Assembly: GCF_003590335.1 (NCBI RefSeq)
Contig: NZ_MIET01000036.1
Coordinates: 1-64,000 of the forward strand
Length of the DNA stretch: 64,000 nt
Direction: 5' to 3'
Source: Pseudoalteromonas sp. MSK9-3
Lineage (GTDB): Bacteria > Pseudomonadota > Gammaproteobacteria > Enterobacterales > Alteromonadaceae
Shown piece after piece: positions 30,001-38,565 of this stretch. The notes under the pieces are model-generated. The model was not told where the DNA came from. It made no database searches and saw only the letters and a list, made by a program, of their open reading frames with translations. Numbering within the stretch: position 1 is the stretch's first letter; every line of letters starts with the position of its first letter. The position numbers and the translations under genes were made by a program.

Positions 30001-30738
30001 CCATTGACTAAAATGCCCATACTCATGCTGTAAGCTTGGTAAACTGTATGTTTTTCCAGACTCCAGCGCACTATAAATAACATTCAGTTCTTGGTTAATA
30101 AGTTCTAATGACCACCCATCTGTTGCAATATGATGGCATTTAATGAATAGGTAATGCTCCGTATCGCCTTTACTGGCAACATGCGCTTTAAGCATCACAT
30201 CTGATGCCAGATCAAATTCATGAGCTTGGAAGTTAGCAATCAGCGTATCTAACGCTGCTTGGCTATTGTTATTTATATGAATCACACTAGATTCAACAGC
30301 AAATGAATAATCGTCCAAACATACTGACGCTATCACGCCATCTTTTTCTTGGTAAGTCGTTCGCAATTGTTTATGACGTTGAATAAGCACCGCAAAAGCC
30401 TCATTTAATGCTTTAAAATCCAACCGACCGTCCAGGCGCAAAATACGGAAAAAGCAATAAGGTTGACCAGGTGTGACCTGATCTAACAGCCACATCTGAC
30501 GCTGACCTTTTGAAATAATAGTGCCATCATCAACGGGCTGAGAGAACATTACAGATTTTTCATTTTGTAATTCTAGTCCCGACAATATTTCTATGATCTT
30601 TGACTTATTTTCCTTAATGAAATTTACTTGCTCTAGTTGCAAGACATCTTTTGGTGCATTGACTTTCAACTGGTTGTTATCAACGCTCAACATCACTTGA
30701 TTATTCAGACAATAATCTAAAAAGGTACTAATATTCAT
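24034..30738 (-). CDS. Two-module NRPS: docking-C-A(Phe)-T-C/E-like-A(Asn-like)-T
   Basis: The 2234-residue synthetase has a docking domain, an LCL condensation domain (HHIATDG near 201), adenylation 1 (505-1010), carrier 1 (LGGHS, Ser about 1071), condensation 2 (1130-1560), adenylation 2 (1600-2090) and carrier 2 (Ser about 2173). Pocket 1 reads D-A-W-T-I-A-A-V-C, one residue from the GrsA phenylalanine code. Pocket 2 reads D-A-T-K-V-G-E-V-G, close to the asparagine code D-L-T-K-V-G-E-V-G. Condensation 2 differs from the others: it opens with S-P-L-Q-E-G-M-L-F-H-H-I and carries H-H-I-x4-E-D, nearly the HH(I/L)x4GD mark of dual condensation/epimerisation domains, while its main motif is HHLIIDH. 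It therefore probably uses, and may make, D-Phe. No separate epimerase domain exists. It lies 19 bases after the exporter gene. Confidence 0.93.
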   Translation of the reverse strand: MNISTFLDYCLNNQVMLSVDNNQLKVNAPKDVLQLEQVNFIKENKSKIIEILSGLELQNEKSVMFSQPVDDGTIISKGQRQMWLLDQVTPGQPYCFFRILRLDGRLDFKALNEAFAVLIQRHKQLRTTYQEKDGVIASVCLDDYSFAVESSVIHINNNSQAALDTLIANFQAHEFDLASDVMLKAHVASKGDTEHYLFIKCHHIATDGWSLELINQELNVIYSALESGKTYSLPSLQHEYGHFSQWQNYYLNHPSADADRAFWSTYLNDVSGPLNLSCMTKEANASLIAETMSTTLDEQLICKLKKMCSKYNMTMYTLFQFAFTVLLSRYSQQQDVVIGTPVANRDDAQLQSLVGYFVNTLPIRFQVDGHVSFSNNMQRYQDMLSEVMEHKDLPLNDIVNTASISGDLVSQTLFTYSAFESSITTLGRMNIDILEPNYKKTDIELHLNCIENRGEVICQWHYANTLFEPCFIQGMSAHFVTMLQGIVDIESSEQPLSQIALLSDDEMNHLIYAHNDTEMDYPKDKCIHELFEQHAQDNPDNIAAIFDNETLTYRELNERANQLAHYLVEQQGVTPDTLIGLCVERSLEMIIGILGILKAGGAYVPLDPSYPKERLDYMVEDAGLTIIVSHAQVSEVLSGYATQVIHLDDKSSYKDQSIKNIAKSSLALTSSHLAYVIYTSGSTGRPKGVLLQHQGAVNLSLNQAMLFGVSSNSRVLHFASISFDAATWEWLMALNFGAALVIANQEMRLNSELLLEFIFEQKITHATLPPAFLMSSQFRRDLSLKALIVAGEQCADDIINTWGKSYRLFNAYGPSEASVCATVGELKGSHIHIGNNLRNVSLFVLDHEKELTPKGIVGELYIGGDGLARGYLNRPELTSKSFIDNPYYDQGKPNSSERLYRTGDLVRYLSDDNLEFIGRVDDQVKIRGFRVELGEVETLLSAHSGVDSALVMAKALAGSQQLVGYIKSSAELDDTERLELVTQLKQSLLTQLPDYMIPTVIMVVGEWPLTLNGKIDKKALPSIDSHFLLTTYQAPESDVEHALVDTIANELKLEANNVSVTSGFYELGGHSLLALKVQSKLKRAGYFLNISDILLPISLQALANKMRRYDDQVECFVPPKNTIDSSGNAITVEQLNMVELSESQLSQLISKVPGGMGNVSDIYSLSPLQEGMLFHHIMDKEEDLYLSSFTLQLHDKAVLERFIDAMRALVNRHDTLRTTFFWEDLPEPTQVVLKECELEIRHLTLDEYDSIEAGRAQLESYLESRMCLQEGSLLKLKVGKCEEKAEYIVLVEHHHLIIDHIGLDILVEELTAIMGQQSELLLSPTPYRNVVAYAKMKNSENQGVTYFQDKLAGLEDKTELFSSKIEGDEQTFSKNVKPSTATMLRNVSKRIGQNVSSILHTAWSLVASQCTNNTDIAFGTVLSGRLNNYASSQRTMGMAINTLPLRVSVAGQNVKDVVEQVSVNLQELIEVEQTPLSSVLNLTPLGSGLFNSVLNYRHSHEMQGENEIISGCNILGAQERNNYAVFINIDDYDASGGFNISIQTANGTSAEMLHDYFIHALTGLLLSLEAEQNVPLTAISILPKNEVEHLTHTLNETHSDYAKDMCIHELFEEQVRANPSHIAVVFEGIKFTYNELNEKANQLAHALVTDHQVTPDTLIGLSVERSLEMVVGVLAILKAGGAYVPLDPSYPLERLKFMVEDADVHLILTQSAFSALHREFSAQVIEIDDLCTTQASENSMFGHLPVNNLNRKAQALTSNHLAYVIYTSGSTGKPKGVLVEHRGVVNYLCHAKKYWQPGHKGAVVSSPLSFDATVTSLLTPLVSGKELVVLPEDMLRTFELLSWYLFEQGDSWMFKITPTHLDGLFPFFTNETPCLHAHSIVIGGEQLTTAIVNKWQGECLPNTTYINEYGPTETVVGCTTYSVSDVRDLAQCSASVLIGRPIKNTQLYVLNNGIQAPIGVIGELCIAGDGVTRGYLNRSDLTEEKFTTFTTESGKSERIYRSGDMVRYISDGNLEFICRADDQVKIRGFRIEIGEVEAQLAQLEWVDSAFAMMQYVDGQPLLSGYVKLHSHMQGDVLTDDYASQIKSALMQRLPDYMVPNAIVIVDEWPLTPNGKVDKKALPEPQGSPHEGIYTAPETDTEKALVAIWAELLNLETSKISTTASFFDLGGHSLLMVRLFSHIQSEFGLSLDLKVLYDTPYIKELAQLCDVIITKQQLKERLTQRVESEMEEVEF

Positions 30739-30757
30739 AACTAAATTGCTCTTTTTT

Positions 30758-32461
30758 TTAGGCGGTAGCTAAGCTAGGTAAATGCGTCGGCTCACTTTGG
30801 CGTATCGCGAATTGCTCAACTTCTTTCACCGCGCCCGATTCCATTTTTATGACCTTATCGGCACAATCGAAGTACCTATCATCATGTGTGATGGCAACAA
30901 CCAGCTTTCCTGCTGATCTCAGCTCTGGCAGCACTTCGGTATAAAAGAAATCTTTAAACTCAGGGTCTTGATCCGCAGCCCATTCATCAAAAATATAAAT
31001 ATCTTTGTCTTCCATCAAAGCCACAAGTAAAGCTAAGCGACGTCTTTGACCATCAGACAGTTTAGTGGTTGTGAATATATTACCAATGAGCTCAGTTTTT
31101 CCGGTCAGTTTAAACATATCCAAGTAGCGTTTTACTTTATCTTGGTCAATATCATCTGTGGGTATATAGAGCTTCTTAAATAAATGATAATTCGAAAAAA
31201 TAACCCCAACACGCTCTCTTACTGCCATCAAATTCGTTTCTGTTATCGCGGTGTCATCAAATTGCACACTGCCTTGTGTTGGACGATAATGGAATGAAAT
31301 AAGCTTACTTAATGTTGATTTCCCAGAACCATTACCACCGACAATAAAGTAAATATGACCTTTTTCGAACTCCAAACTAATGGGTTTAATCGCAAATGTT
31401 TCTTCTAATTCATCTGACTTATATTGATATTGCACATTTAAAAGAGATAGCGTTTGCCATTCATCTTTAACCGCATCAGCCTTGTTTAAACTATAAACCT
31501 CTGGCTCAAGCGTTTGTAATTGATGAATTCGCTCTAATGACACCTGTGCAATTTTTAGTGTTTGCATCATTGATAATATGCCTGCAATTGGCCCTGTAAT
31601 ATACAGCAATGCCATTACCACTCCGAAAGCGCTTGTACCTGAACTTAATAAATCACTTGGTAAAAGAAATACCACTCCCCCAATGACAAAAAAACAAATC
31701 ATTTCACTGGCATTGCCTGCTAAATGGATAACCGCATCACCTTTCTTTTCTTTATTAGTCGAACTACTCAATGGTGCTGCAATCTCTTCCGCCAGAAACT
31801 TTCTGCCTTTGCTATGACTTAATTTCATTTCATAAGCACCAAAAATAAGTCCTCGGATACCTTCTTGTAAGATGTCTTTATCTTCACGAGAGCGAGTGTA
31901 GAGCCCTTTTGCAAATAACACTGGTAATTGAAATAACAACACACCAAATACTATCGCCACGCAAATAAAAGCAAACACCTGCAAATTTAGATAGGCTAAA
32001 TAAGTGAGCATACCTAACACTGTCACAAAGGAGACGATCATCATAGGTATAGCAACGGCTGCATCTGTAATACGATTGACATCGTCAACTACGATCGTCA
32101 GTATTTTTGAAAAACCGATACGCTCAACGGTATCAACACCAAGCGCTTGTATTCGCTCTGCAACTTTTAACTTTAAATCGGCAGACGCAGACTTTGCAAT
32201 ATTATTCACAAATATTACCGATGTCACTTTCGTCAATAATATCGCAGCAACAAATGCAAAAAAGCCAGTGGAACCATCTTCCAAAATAACATATCCAGAC
32301 ACTTCCAGTTGTCCGTTTTCTAGTCCACTCAAAATAAAAGGAATAATCAAACTATAGAGTGCGCCCGATAACATCCCAAGGACCACGGCAAATATCAGTT
32401 GTCGCGGAGAAAAGTTATATAGCAACCTACTAAGTGAAGTTAGCTCTTTATTTTTATTCAT
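30758..32461 (-). CDS. Cyclic-peptide ABC exporter, SyrD/PvdE type
   Basis: This 567-residue half-transporter has an N-terminal membrane region with about six hydrophobic segments (residues 15-310) and a C-terminal ATPase. Walker A is G-G-N-G-S-G-K-S-T near residue 377, the signature is L-S-D-G-Q-R-R-R, and Walker B runs into D-E-W-A-A-D-Q-D-P-E-F-K. That last sequence is characteristic of the SyrD/PvdE family that moves lipopeptides or siderophore precursors across the inner membrane. It sits inside the synthetase operon, 14 bases after one NRPS and 19 before the next, so export is co-transcribed with synthesis. A TolC-like protein encoded upstream may complete the route. No periplasmic adaptor protein is present in the window. 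Confidence 0.9.
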   Translation of the reverse strand: MNKNKELTSLSRLLYNFSPRQLIFAVVLGMLSGALYSLIIPFILSGLENGQLEVSGYVILEDGSTGFFAFVAAILLTKVTSVIFVNNIAKSASADLKLKVAERIQALGVDTVERIGFSKILTIVVDDVNRITDAAVAIPMMIVSFVTVLGMLTYLAYLNLQVFAFICVAIVFGVLLFQLPVLFAKGLYTRSREDKDILQEGIRGLIFGAYEMKLSHSKGRKFLAEEIAAPLSSSTNKEKKGDAVIHLAGNASEMICFFVIGGVVFLLPSDLLSSGTSAFGVVMALLYITGPIAGILSMMQTLKIAQVSLERIHQLQTLEPEVYSLNKADAVKDEWQTLSLLNVQYQYKSDELEETFAIKPISLEFEKGHIYFIVGGNGSGKSTLSKLISFHYRPTQGSVQFDDTAITETNLMAVRERVGVIFSNYHLFKKLYIPTDDIDQDKVKRYLDMFKLTGKTELIGNIFTTTKLSDGQRRRLALLVALMEDKDIYIFDEWAADQDPEFKDFFYTEVLPELRSAGKLVVAITHDDRYFDCADKVIKMESGAVKEVEQFAIRQSEPTHLPSLATA

Positions 32462-32475
32462 TGTTTTGTGCCTTA

Positions 32476-35400
32476 TTAAAATATCAGCTCTTCGCTATTT
32501 GAATCATTTACAATTGTCGCTTGGAGTAATTGCAGCTTGTTTTTATCGCGCTCAGAATCTATTTTCATCGCACACAATCGAATGGTTGGTGCGGTAAAAA
32601 ATGCTGAAATTGATAAACTCACTTGAAAAACGTCATTCGCTTTGGCAACTAACTTACTCGCCAACAAAGAGTGCCCGCCTAATTCAAAGAAATTATCTTC
32701 CACTGAAATAGAATCAAGCTCAAACAAGTCACACCATAGATTTTGCATCGTTTTCTCTGTCGGCGTTGCCGGTGCAATATAAACACTTTTCAACTGCGGA
32801 ATAGGTAACGATTTACGATCAATTTTCCCGTTGGCATTAAGCGGTAATGCATCCAGTTGGCTAAACAATGTCGGCCTCATTGAGACTGGTAAATGCTCAG
32901 TTAACTGCGCTTTGATTTGTGCCAAAGCGTCTTCACCGTCTACTCCGTGCTTAATACTGTAATACAGTACCAATAAAACATCGGTGTCATTCATCAATTG
33001 AGGATGCACAACACAGTGGGTTACTACACTTATGTCATTAACGCAGTTTTCGATTTCACCTAATTCGATTCTCACGCCTCTTAAACTGATCTGATTATCT
33101 AACCGGCCTAAGAACTCATAGTGACCATCCAAATGGCATTTTACTCGGTCACCCGTTTTGTATACGCGTTGCGCTGTGCTTTCATCATAAGTGAAGTGTT
33201 TATCCGTTTGCTGCTTGTTGCCAACATAGGCGGCTGCTAATGACAGTCCTGCCACATACAACTCACCACTTAACCCTTTAGGTTGTATCGCACCAAACTG
33301 GTTCATTACCAAGTAATTCACATTGGGATGAGGCTGACCAATACAGTAATTTAATGCTGGGACCGACGTTGGATCATAGCTACTGCTCACCACCGATGAC
33401 TCCGTCATACCATATAAAACCCGAACTTCGACACCTTCACGCCAAGCGTGTATTTTTTTCAAAAGAGTGTCTGGTACGGGCTCACCGCCAACCAATAACA
33501 ACCTCAAATCAGGGTAACAGTTATCACCATAGGCTTTCACTTCATCGATCCAAGGCCCCATTAGGCTCGGCACAGCATGCAATACTGACACCTGCTGTGT
33601 TTTTTCAATCAGTTGAGGCAATAAAGATACGTCATCTCGAGTAATAATCTCAATTTTCCCGCCACTTAATAATGGCACCAAAATTTCAAGCAATGACACA
33701 CCAAAAGCTTGTGAGCCAATCGTTGGCATCGTGTCATTTTGATTAAAGTTAAATACTTGTTTATTTGCATGTAGTGAATAATAGATACTGCTATGCGGTA
33801 CAGCGACTCCTTTAGGCACTCCAGTTGAGCCTGATGTATATAGCACGTAAGCAATGTCTTCTTCAGTCAATACCGGGTAAGCGACTTTAACTTCACTTTT
33901 TTGTAATTGCGCCACCGTCACAACCTCAAAAGGCGACTGCGACTTATTAATTGGAAAATGCCCATCTTGCGTCACTACACATGCCAATTCCGCATTTTGA
34001 CAGATCTGCGCTACGCGTGCCTGCGGATAACTTGGATCAAGCGGTACATAGGTATAACCAGCACGCATAATAGCCAACATAGCGACCACCATATCGATGG
34101 ATTTTTCCATGTAAACACCAATTCTGCTTTTGGGGGCATAATGAGTGTCCAGAAAATGGCTTGCAGCTCGAGAAATTCGATCCACCAACTGTCCATAAGT
34201 TAACTGCTCCGAATAATGGCTAATCGCTACTCTGTTTGCATAATCGCTTGCTTGTTCTGTGATCAACTCCGGTAAACTCTTAAAAACGGGGAACCGATTC
34301 GGTTCAATGATCTCAGCTGTTGCATCATGCTTAAAGTGAATACTTGAGAAAGCCATAGTCGGAGACGCAATGAGCTGCGCAATAAAATGCTCTAGATAAC
34401 GCGCTAAATGCTGAACCCAATCATCACTAAATAAGTGCGTATTGTATTCCCATACAAACTCCAGCTGTTCGCCTTTTGTATAAATATGAATCGAGAAGTC
34501 GAACTTAGACACGTCCTGGTCATTATCCATGAGTTCTACTTGGCAGCCATCAAGACCAAATTGCTCTAATGCATTGTCTTGTGCAACTAACATAATTTGC
34601 ACCAAAGGCAGATGGTTGGCTTGACGCTCTACATTGGCAAGTTCAACGATTTGCTCAAAAGGAACATATTGATACTGCTTAGCATTTCTCACTAACTTTT
34701 GACACTGAGTCACTGCGGTGGATAAGCTATCTTCCGCACTGAATTGGAATCTAAAAGGCAGCGTATTCGCAAACATACCCACCGTATTAGCAACATTCTC
34801 GCTACTACGATTCCCATAAACAGAGCCAAATACAATATCTTGGCTATCACTCATTCTTGATAAGTAACACGCAAATACCGATTGTAATAGAGAAAAACTA
34901 GACACGCCTTGTTCTTTCGCACATTGCTTCAACTGACTCGATAGGTCTGTATTTATCGTTTGCTTCCATCGCTTCCCTTGCACACTCAGTGTGGTAGGTC
35001 TAGGGTACTGTATTGGAAAGTTATGACAGCTTGACACGCCTTCCAATAGCGCCTGCCAATATGTAACACCTTCTTTTGCATGATCAGACGTTAAGTACGC
35101 CTGTTGCCAATCGCTGAAATCTGCATACTGCGCAACTCGATTAACCGTGCTACATGTTTGTGCATATTCAGCTGCGAGGGTCTGTAAAATCACCTTTGCA
35201 GAGAAGCCATCAGCGGCAATATGGTGAATATTAATGCTCAATACATAATAAGTGTCTAGTTCATAAACATGCACGCGAATCGGCCACTCTTTTGATAAAT
35301 CAAAGCGATAATTTGCTTCACATTTCAGCGCCTCTACCAAAGATGCTTCATCACACAGTTTGGAGTGGGGTAAAACAAAATCATGCTGCGACTGAATATG

Positions 35401-35805
35401 CTGCGTCTCTTCTGGCTTGCTATATACCGTTCTTAATACGTCATTGTTCGCAATTAATCGATTAAATGCATGTTGCAGCTTTTCCAATTGCAGTGAGCCC
35501 GTAATTTTATACGCCACGGGTAAGTTATAATATGGCTGTTCTGCAAGTGACTCTAATAGATACATACTTTTTTGATGGCTTGTCATTTGTGCACTATAGG
35601 CGTGTGCTCGGGTGCATATTGCGACATCAAACACATTGCTTTTTTCACCACTTAAACCGATAATTTCATGCTTATACGTTTTAAGCGCTTGTATCTCTGA
35701 ACTCGATAAAGCATCAACATGGCCTTCTAACACAAGCTGCCCATCTTGGCATTGCAAAGTAACGCCTTTTAGTGCCAATATTTCCAATAATTCCGCTAGT
35801 CTCAT
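32476..35805 (-). CDS. NRPS first module, docking-C-A-T, adenylation pocket without Asp235
   Basis: This 1109-residue synthetase follows the fatty acyl-AMP ligase and is the expected acceptor of the fatty acyl chain. It has a docking domain (1-50), a condensation domain (65-480, HHIAADG near 194), an adenylation domain (510-990) and a carrier domain (LGGHS, Ser about 1046). The adenylation core motifs are intact: YTSGSTG, YGMTE, YKTGD, NGKID. In the A4 region, however, the usual F-D-x-S reads F-G-V-S, placing Gly702 where the alpha-amino-binding Asp235 belongs. The pocket by eye is G-V-L-H-L-G-L-V-V. Known domains lacking this aspartate activate hydroxy, keto, aryl or other acids without an alpha-amino group, so this unit may be a non-amino acid or a beta/omega-amino acid. 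The ATG overlaps the ligase stop by four bases. Confidence 0.92.
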   Translation of the reverse strand: MRLAELLEILALKGVTLQCQDGQLVLEGHVDALSSSEIQALKTYKHEIIGLSGEKSNVFDVAICTRAHAYSAQMTSHQKSMYLLESLAEQPYYNLPVAYKITGSLQLEKLQHAFNRLIANNDVLRTVYSKPEETQHIQSQHDFVLPHSKLCDEASLVEALKCEANYRFDLSKEWPIRVHVYELDTYYVLSINIHHIAADGFSAKVILQTLAAEYAQTCSTVNRVAQYADFSDWQQAYLTSDHAKEGVTYWQALLEGVSSCHNFPIQYPRPTTLSVQGKRWKQTINTDLSSQLKQCAKEQGVSSFSLLQSVFACYLSRMSDSQDIVFGSVYGNRSSENVANTVGMFANTLPFRFQFSAEDSLSTAVTQCQKLVRNAKQYQYVPFEQIVELANVERQANHLPLVQIMLVAQDNALEQFGLDGCQVELMDNDQDVSKFDFSIHIYTKGEQLEFVWEYNTHLFSDDWVQHLARYLEHFIAQLIASPTMAFSSIHFKHDATAEIIEPNRFPVFKSLPELITEQASDYANRVAISHYSEQLTYGQLVDRISRAASHFLDTHYAPKSRIGVYMEKSIDMVVAMLAIMRAGYTYVPLDPSYPQARVAQICQNAELACVVTQDGHFPINKSQSPFEVVTVAQLQKSEVKVAYPVLTEEDIAYVLYTSGSTGVPKGVAVPHSSIYYSLHANKQVFNFNQNDTMPTIGSQAFGVSLLEILVPLLSGGKIEIITRDDVSLLPQLIEKTQQVSVLHAVPSLMGPWIDEVKAYGDNCYPDLRLLLVGGEPVPDTLLKKIHAWREGVEVRVLYGMTESSVVSSSYDPTSVPALNYCIGQPHPNVNYLVMNQFGAIQPKGLSGELYVAGLSLAAAYVGNKQQTDKHFTYDESTAQRVYKTGDRVKCHLDGHYEFLGRLDNQISLRGVRIELGEIENCVNDISVVTHCVVHPQLMNDTDVLLVLYYSIKHGVDGEDALAQIKAQLTEHLPVSMRPTLFSQLDALPLNANGKIDRKSLPIPQLKSVYIAPATPTEKTMQNLWCDLFELDSISVEDNFFELGGHSLLASKLVAKANDVFQVSLSISAFFTAPTIRLCAMKIDSERDKNKLQLLQATIVNDSNSEELIF

Positions 35806-37847
35806 AATACTAACTGCCCCGCACTCGCAGTACTTTGTTGCTTACCCGCATGCAAGTTAGCCATACTTTGCTTAAGTGATACATGATCAGCCATAGCGCG
35901 AATACTATGATGCTCTAACAAATCTCGTTCAACCAAATCTAGGGCGTCAAAAATGCGACCAACCTCTGCCGCAATCTCTATTGCATTGATTGAGTCGCCA
36001 CCCAATTGATAAAATGCCGCAGTAACAGAAGCCTGCTCTAATGCTAAGTGTTTACACCATACTTGATGTATGGTTTCCTCAATTACAGTGGCTGGTTGTA
36101 CTATTTCAGCCATTTCAATGGTCGCATCTACACTAAACAAAGCTGGCATCGTATCATTTTGCCAATTTTCCTTAGCTTGCTTGCGCTGAATTTTCCCACT
36201 TGACGTCATTGGAATTGAATACGGTTTCAATAAAACCACTTCAGTTACTTGCACTTCACATTGCTGATAGACATGAGTACGAATACTGTCTGTCACTGCT
36301 TTATAATCCGCTTTTCTAAAGGCTTCTCGAGTTAACTCTGTCACTAGCACCAACTCTTCTTCACCCGCTTTCTCGACAGAAAATGCAGCACTATAACCGC
36401 TGCGTACAGCGTCATGCGCTTCACTTGCTGCATGTTCAATATCCTGGGGGTAATAGTTTTTCCCTTGGAAAATAACCAAGTCCTTATGGCGACCCGTTAT
36501 ATATAGCTGCTGATCTTGTAGTACTCCCAAATCACCCGTTCTCAGGTAAACAGGCTTACTTTGTTCACCATTGAGTTGGGTATAACTTTGTGCAAATACC
36601 TGCGCGGAAATATCCTCCAGTTTCCAATACCCTGACGCAACACTTGGACCTGCGAACCATACCTCACCGACCTCACCTTCTGGCAATTGCATTTTTGTAT
36701 TGGGGTCAACCACACACACATGATGATCTTGCTCAGCATAACCACAGCTCACTAACTCACTTGTCAACACGGTGTGATTTTCATCAACTAAGTCTAATTT
36801 AAACGAACCAAGTGATGCTTTATCGCATACCAACATAGGGGGCTGATGATCTCGTGTCACACCAGTTATGAATACCGTTGCCTCCGCCATCCCATAACCT
36901 GGGTAAAAACCTTGGCCATCAAAACCACACTGTTCAAAACGTACTGAAAAGTCTCGTAATGTATCAGCATTCACTGGCTCGGCCGCATTATAAGCCACTT
37001 TCCATGATGACAAATCTAAATTATCTAGCGCTGAGTCTGATATTTTTTTAGTACAGAGGTTATAAGCAAAGTTAGGCGCACCACACATGGTGCCTTTGTA
37101 ATCATGGATGGCTTGTAACCAGTTGATCGGTTCTCTTACAAACGTCGCTGGAGACATTAAAGTTGAGCTTGTTCCCAAGTATACAGGCCACAAAATGGCG
37201 GTCACTAAACCTAGATCATGAAACAGCGGTAACCAATTTACAAATATATCTTCATGTGTCGCACTGGCAGTATTCGTTAGGTGCGTCACATTTCCAATAA
37301 TATTCTTATGGGAAATCATAACCCCTTTTGGTGCTCCTGTAGAACCAGACGTATACTGTAAAAAGGCAACTTGCTCTAACTCAAGTTCACTACTTTTATA
37401 CCGTTCACCTAATGGTAAGATGTCTACTGCTATTGGCTGTACTTGCGCTTGTAATGCACTATCATGTGCAAAACATTCATTAATTTTATCCATTTCACTT
37501 GAGATAGTCAGTGCGACTTTTGCATCACAGCTTTGTGCTACCTTCGTAATTCTATCTACTTTATTGCTCTTGCTGGGCGGGTATAGAGGAACCGCTATAA
37601 TACCCGCGGCTAAACATGCATAGAAAGTAACGACATAATCTAACCCTGACGGAAACAAAAGTAATACACACTCGCCAGGTTGTGCTCTTAGTCTAATTTG
37701 CTCGGCTCTTAACTGCACAGCCTCCCACAACTGGCTATGACTTAAACTGACTGGTGTTAAATCTTTATCACTTAAAAAACGAAAAGCAATGTCATGTGGC
37801 TTATCGAGACTGTTTTTTTCAAGAAAATCTATAATCGTGTACTTCAT
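35802..37847 (-). CDS. Fatty acyl-AMP ligase fused to a carrier domain (FAAL-T)
   Basis: The 681-residue protein activates a free fatty acid as acyl-adenylate and passes it to its own carrier, starting lipopeptide synthesis. The ligase spans residues about 1-580, with the phosphate loop Y-T-S-G-S-T-G-A-P-K-G, W-L-P-L-F-H-D-L-G, P-G-Y-G-M-A-E and Y-L-R-T-G-D-L-G, all typical of the FAAL branch. The carrier domain shows L-G-G-D-S with the serine near 618. There is no condensation or ketosynthase domain, so the acyl chain is handed to the condensation domain of the overlapping downstream NRPS. The C-terminal tail after the carrier (Ser/Gln-rich, about 20 residues) could act as a docking tail for that partner. 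Eight bases separate it from the VOC gene upstream. Confidence 0.93.
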   Translation of the reverse strand: MKYTIIDFLEKNSLDKPHDIAFRFLSDKDLTPVSLSHSQLWEAVQLRAEQIRLRAQPGECVLLLFPSGLDYVVTFYACLAAGIIAVPLYPPSKSNKVDRITKVAQSCDAKVALTISSEMDKINECFAHDSALQAQVQPIAVDILPLGERYKSSELELEQVAFLQYTSGSTGAPKGVMISHKNIIGNVTHLTNTASATHEDIFVNWLPLFHDLGLVTAILWPVYLGTSSTLMSPATFVREPINWLQAIHDYKGTMCGAPNFAYNLCTKKISDSALDNLDLSSWKVAYNAAEPVNADTLRDFSVRFEQCGFDGQGFYPGYGMAEATVFITGVTRDHQPPMLVCDKASLGSFKLDLVDENHTVLTSELVSCGYAEQDHHVCVVDPNTKMQLPEGEVGEVWFAGPSVASGYWKLEDISAQVFAQSYTQLNGEQSKPVYLRTGDLGVLQDQQLYITGRHKDLVIFQGKNYYPQDIEHAASEAHDAVRSGYSAAFSVEKAGEEELVLVTELTREAFRKADYKAVTDSIRTHVYQQCEVQVTEVVLLKPYSIPMTSSGKIQRKQAKENWQNDTMPALFSVDATIEMAEIVQPATVIEETIHQVWCKHLALEQASVTAAFYQLGGDSINAIEIAAEVGRIFDALDLVERDLLEHHSIRAMADHVSLKQSMANLHAGKQQSTASAGQLVL

Positions 37848-37855
37848 GTTAACCC

Positions 37856-38347
37856 CTAATATGCGCCAGCTAGTTCTAATTGCTCAAATAAATTTTGGAT
37901 ACTTGTTTTTTCAAATTGTGAAGTACGCTTTTTCTTCTCGATAAATTCAAACATCGTGCCGGAGTTTTTATCTCTGAGTGTGAAAATCTGCTTCAACTGA
38001 TCGCCATGAATAATATTGGTCGAAAACTGTAAACCAGTCTGCATTAAACGGGATTTTGCCTCTTCAACATCATCAACTTCAATGGCCACATGTTGTACAC
38101 CAGGACCATACTCTGCAACAAACCTAGAAACTTGAGATTCTTTATTCGTACCTTGCACCAATACGATGGTAAAACCATTACCACATAATTCGGCTGCTAA
38201 CATACCTGAGAACTGACCTTTTACTTCTCGTTGCTTTAGTAGTTCAAACCCTAAAATACCGCAGTAAAAATCAATGGCTGATTCTAGATCTAAAACCGCA
38301 ATGGCCAAGTGATCGATACGTGTTGCATGATTTAATATCTGTTTCAT
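37856..38347 (-). CDS. VOC-superfamily (glyoxalase/HPPD-like) protein
   Basis: This single-domain vicinal-oxygen-chelate protein has 163 residues. Two beta-alpha-beta-beta-beta halves are visible. Metal ligands are probably His in I-D-H-L-A-I-A-V, His in V-Q-H-V-A-I-E-V and Glu in M-F-E-F-I-E. The segment S-Q-V-S-R-F-V-A-E-Y-G-P-G-V-Q-H resembles half of 4-hydroxyphenylpyruvate dioxygenase or hydroxymandelate synthase, but the protein is less than half the length of those enzymes. Epimerase-like or dioxygenase-like chemistry cannot be told apart from sequence. The start chosen is the ATG at 38347, behind TAAGGAAG; a longer frame from 38368 would absorb that ribosome site. It is the first gene of the core synthetase transcript, so it may make or modify a precursor, possibly the unusual first unit. 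Confidence 0.75.
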   Translation of the reverse strand: MKQILNHATRIDHLAIAVLDLESAIDFYCGILGFELLKQREVKGQFSGMLAAELCGNGFTIVLVQGTNKESQVSRFVAEYGPGVQHVAIEVDDVEEAKSRLMQTGLQFSTNIIHGDQLKQIFTLRDKNSGTMFEFIEKKKRTSQFEKTSIQNLFEQLELAGAY

Positions 38348-38476
38348 TTTATTCTTCCTTACTTGCACATATAACAGCCGACTTATTGATCATGAGTTTT
38401 AATTTCTATTTTTATTCATAATCTTGGTTTAAGTGGCAATTAGTTAATTTCAATATTTAAAAATTGCTCTCTCCAG

Positions 38477-38508
38477 CTGCTGGCTGTTTGGCTATATACA
38501 GTCAGCAG
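38477..38508 (-). terminator. Hairpin between the lipoprotein and VOC genes
   Basis: CTGCTGGCTGT (38477-38487) and ACAGTCAGCAG (38498-38508) form an 11-base stem with one mismatch and a 10-base loop. On the minus strand a T run follows only about 10 bases later, so termination may be partial. It sits about 60 bases after the lipoprotein stop in the 218-base gap before the VOC gene; a promoter for the synthetase operon could lie after it. Confidence 0.4.
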
Positions 38509-38565
38509 GTTTATGACTAATCTAAAAAGACAATTCCTGAACAGTGTTACGACTTGCGTTACTGA

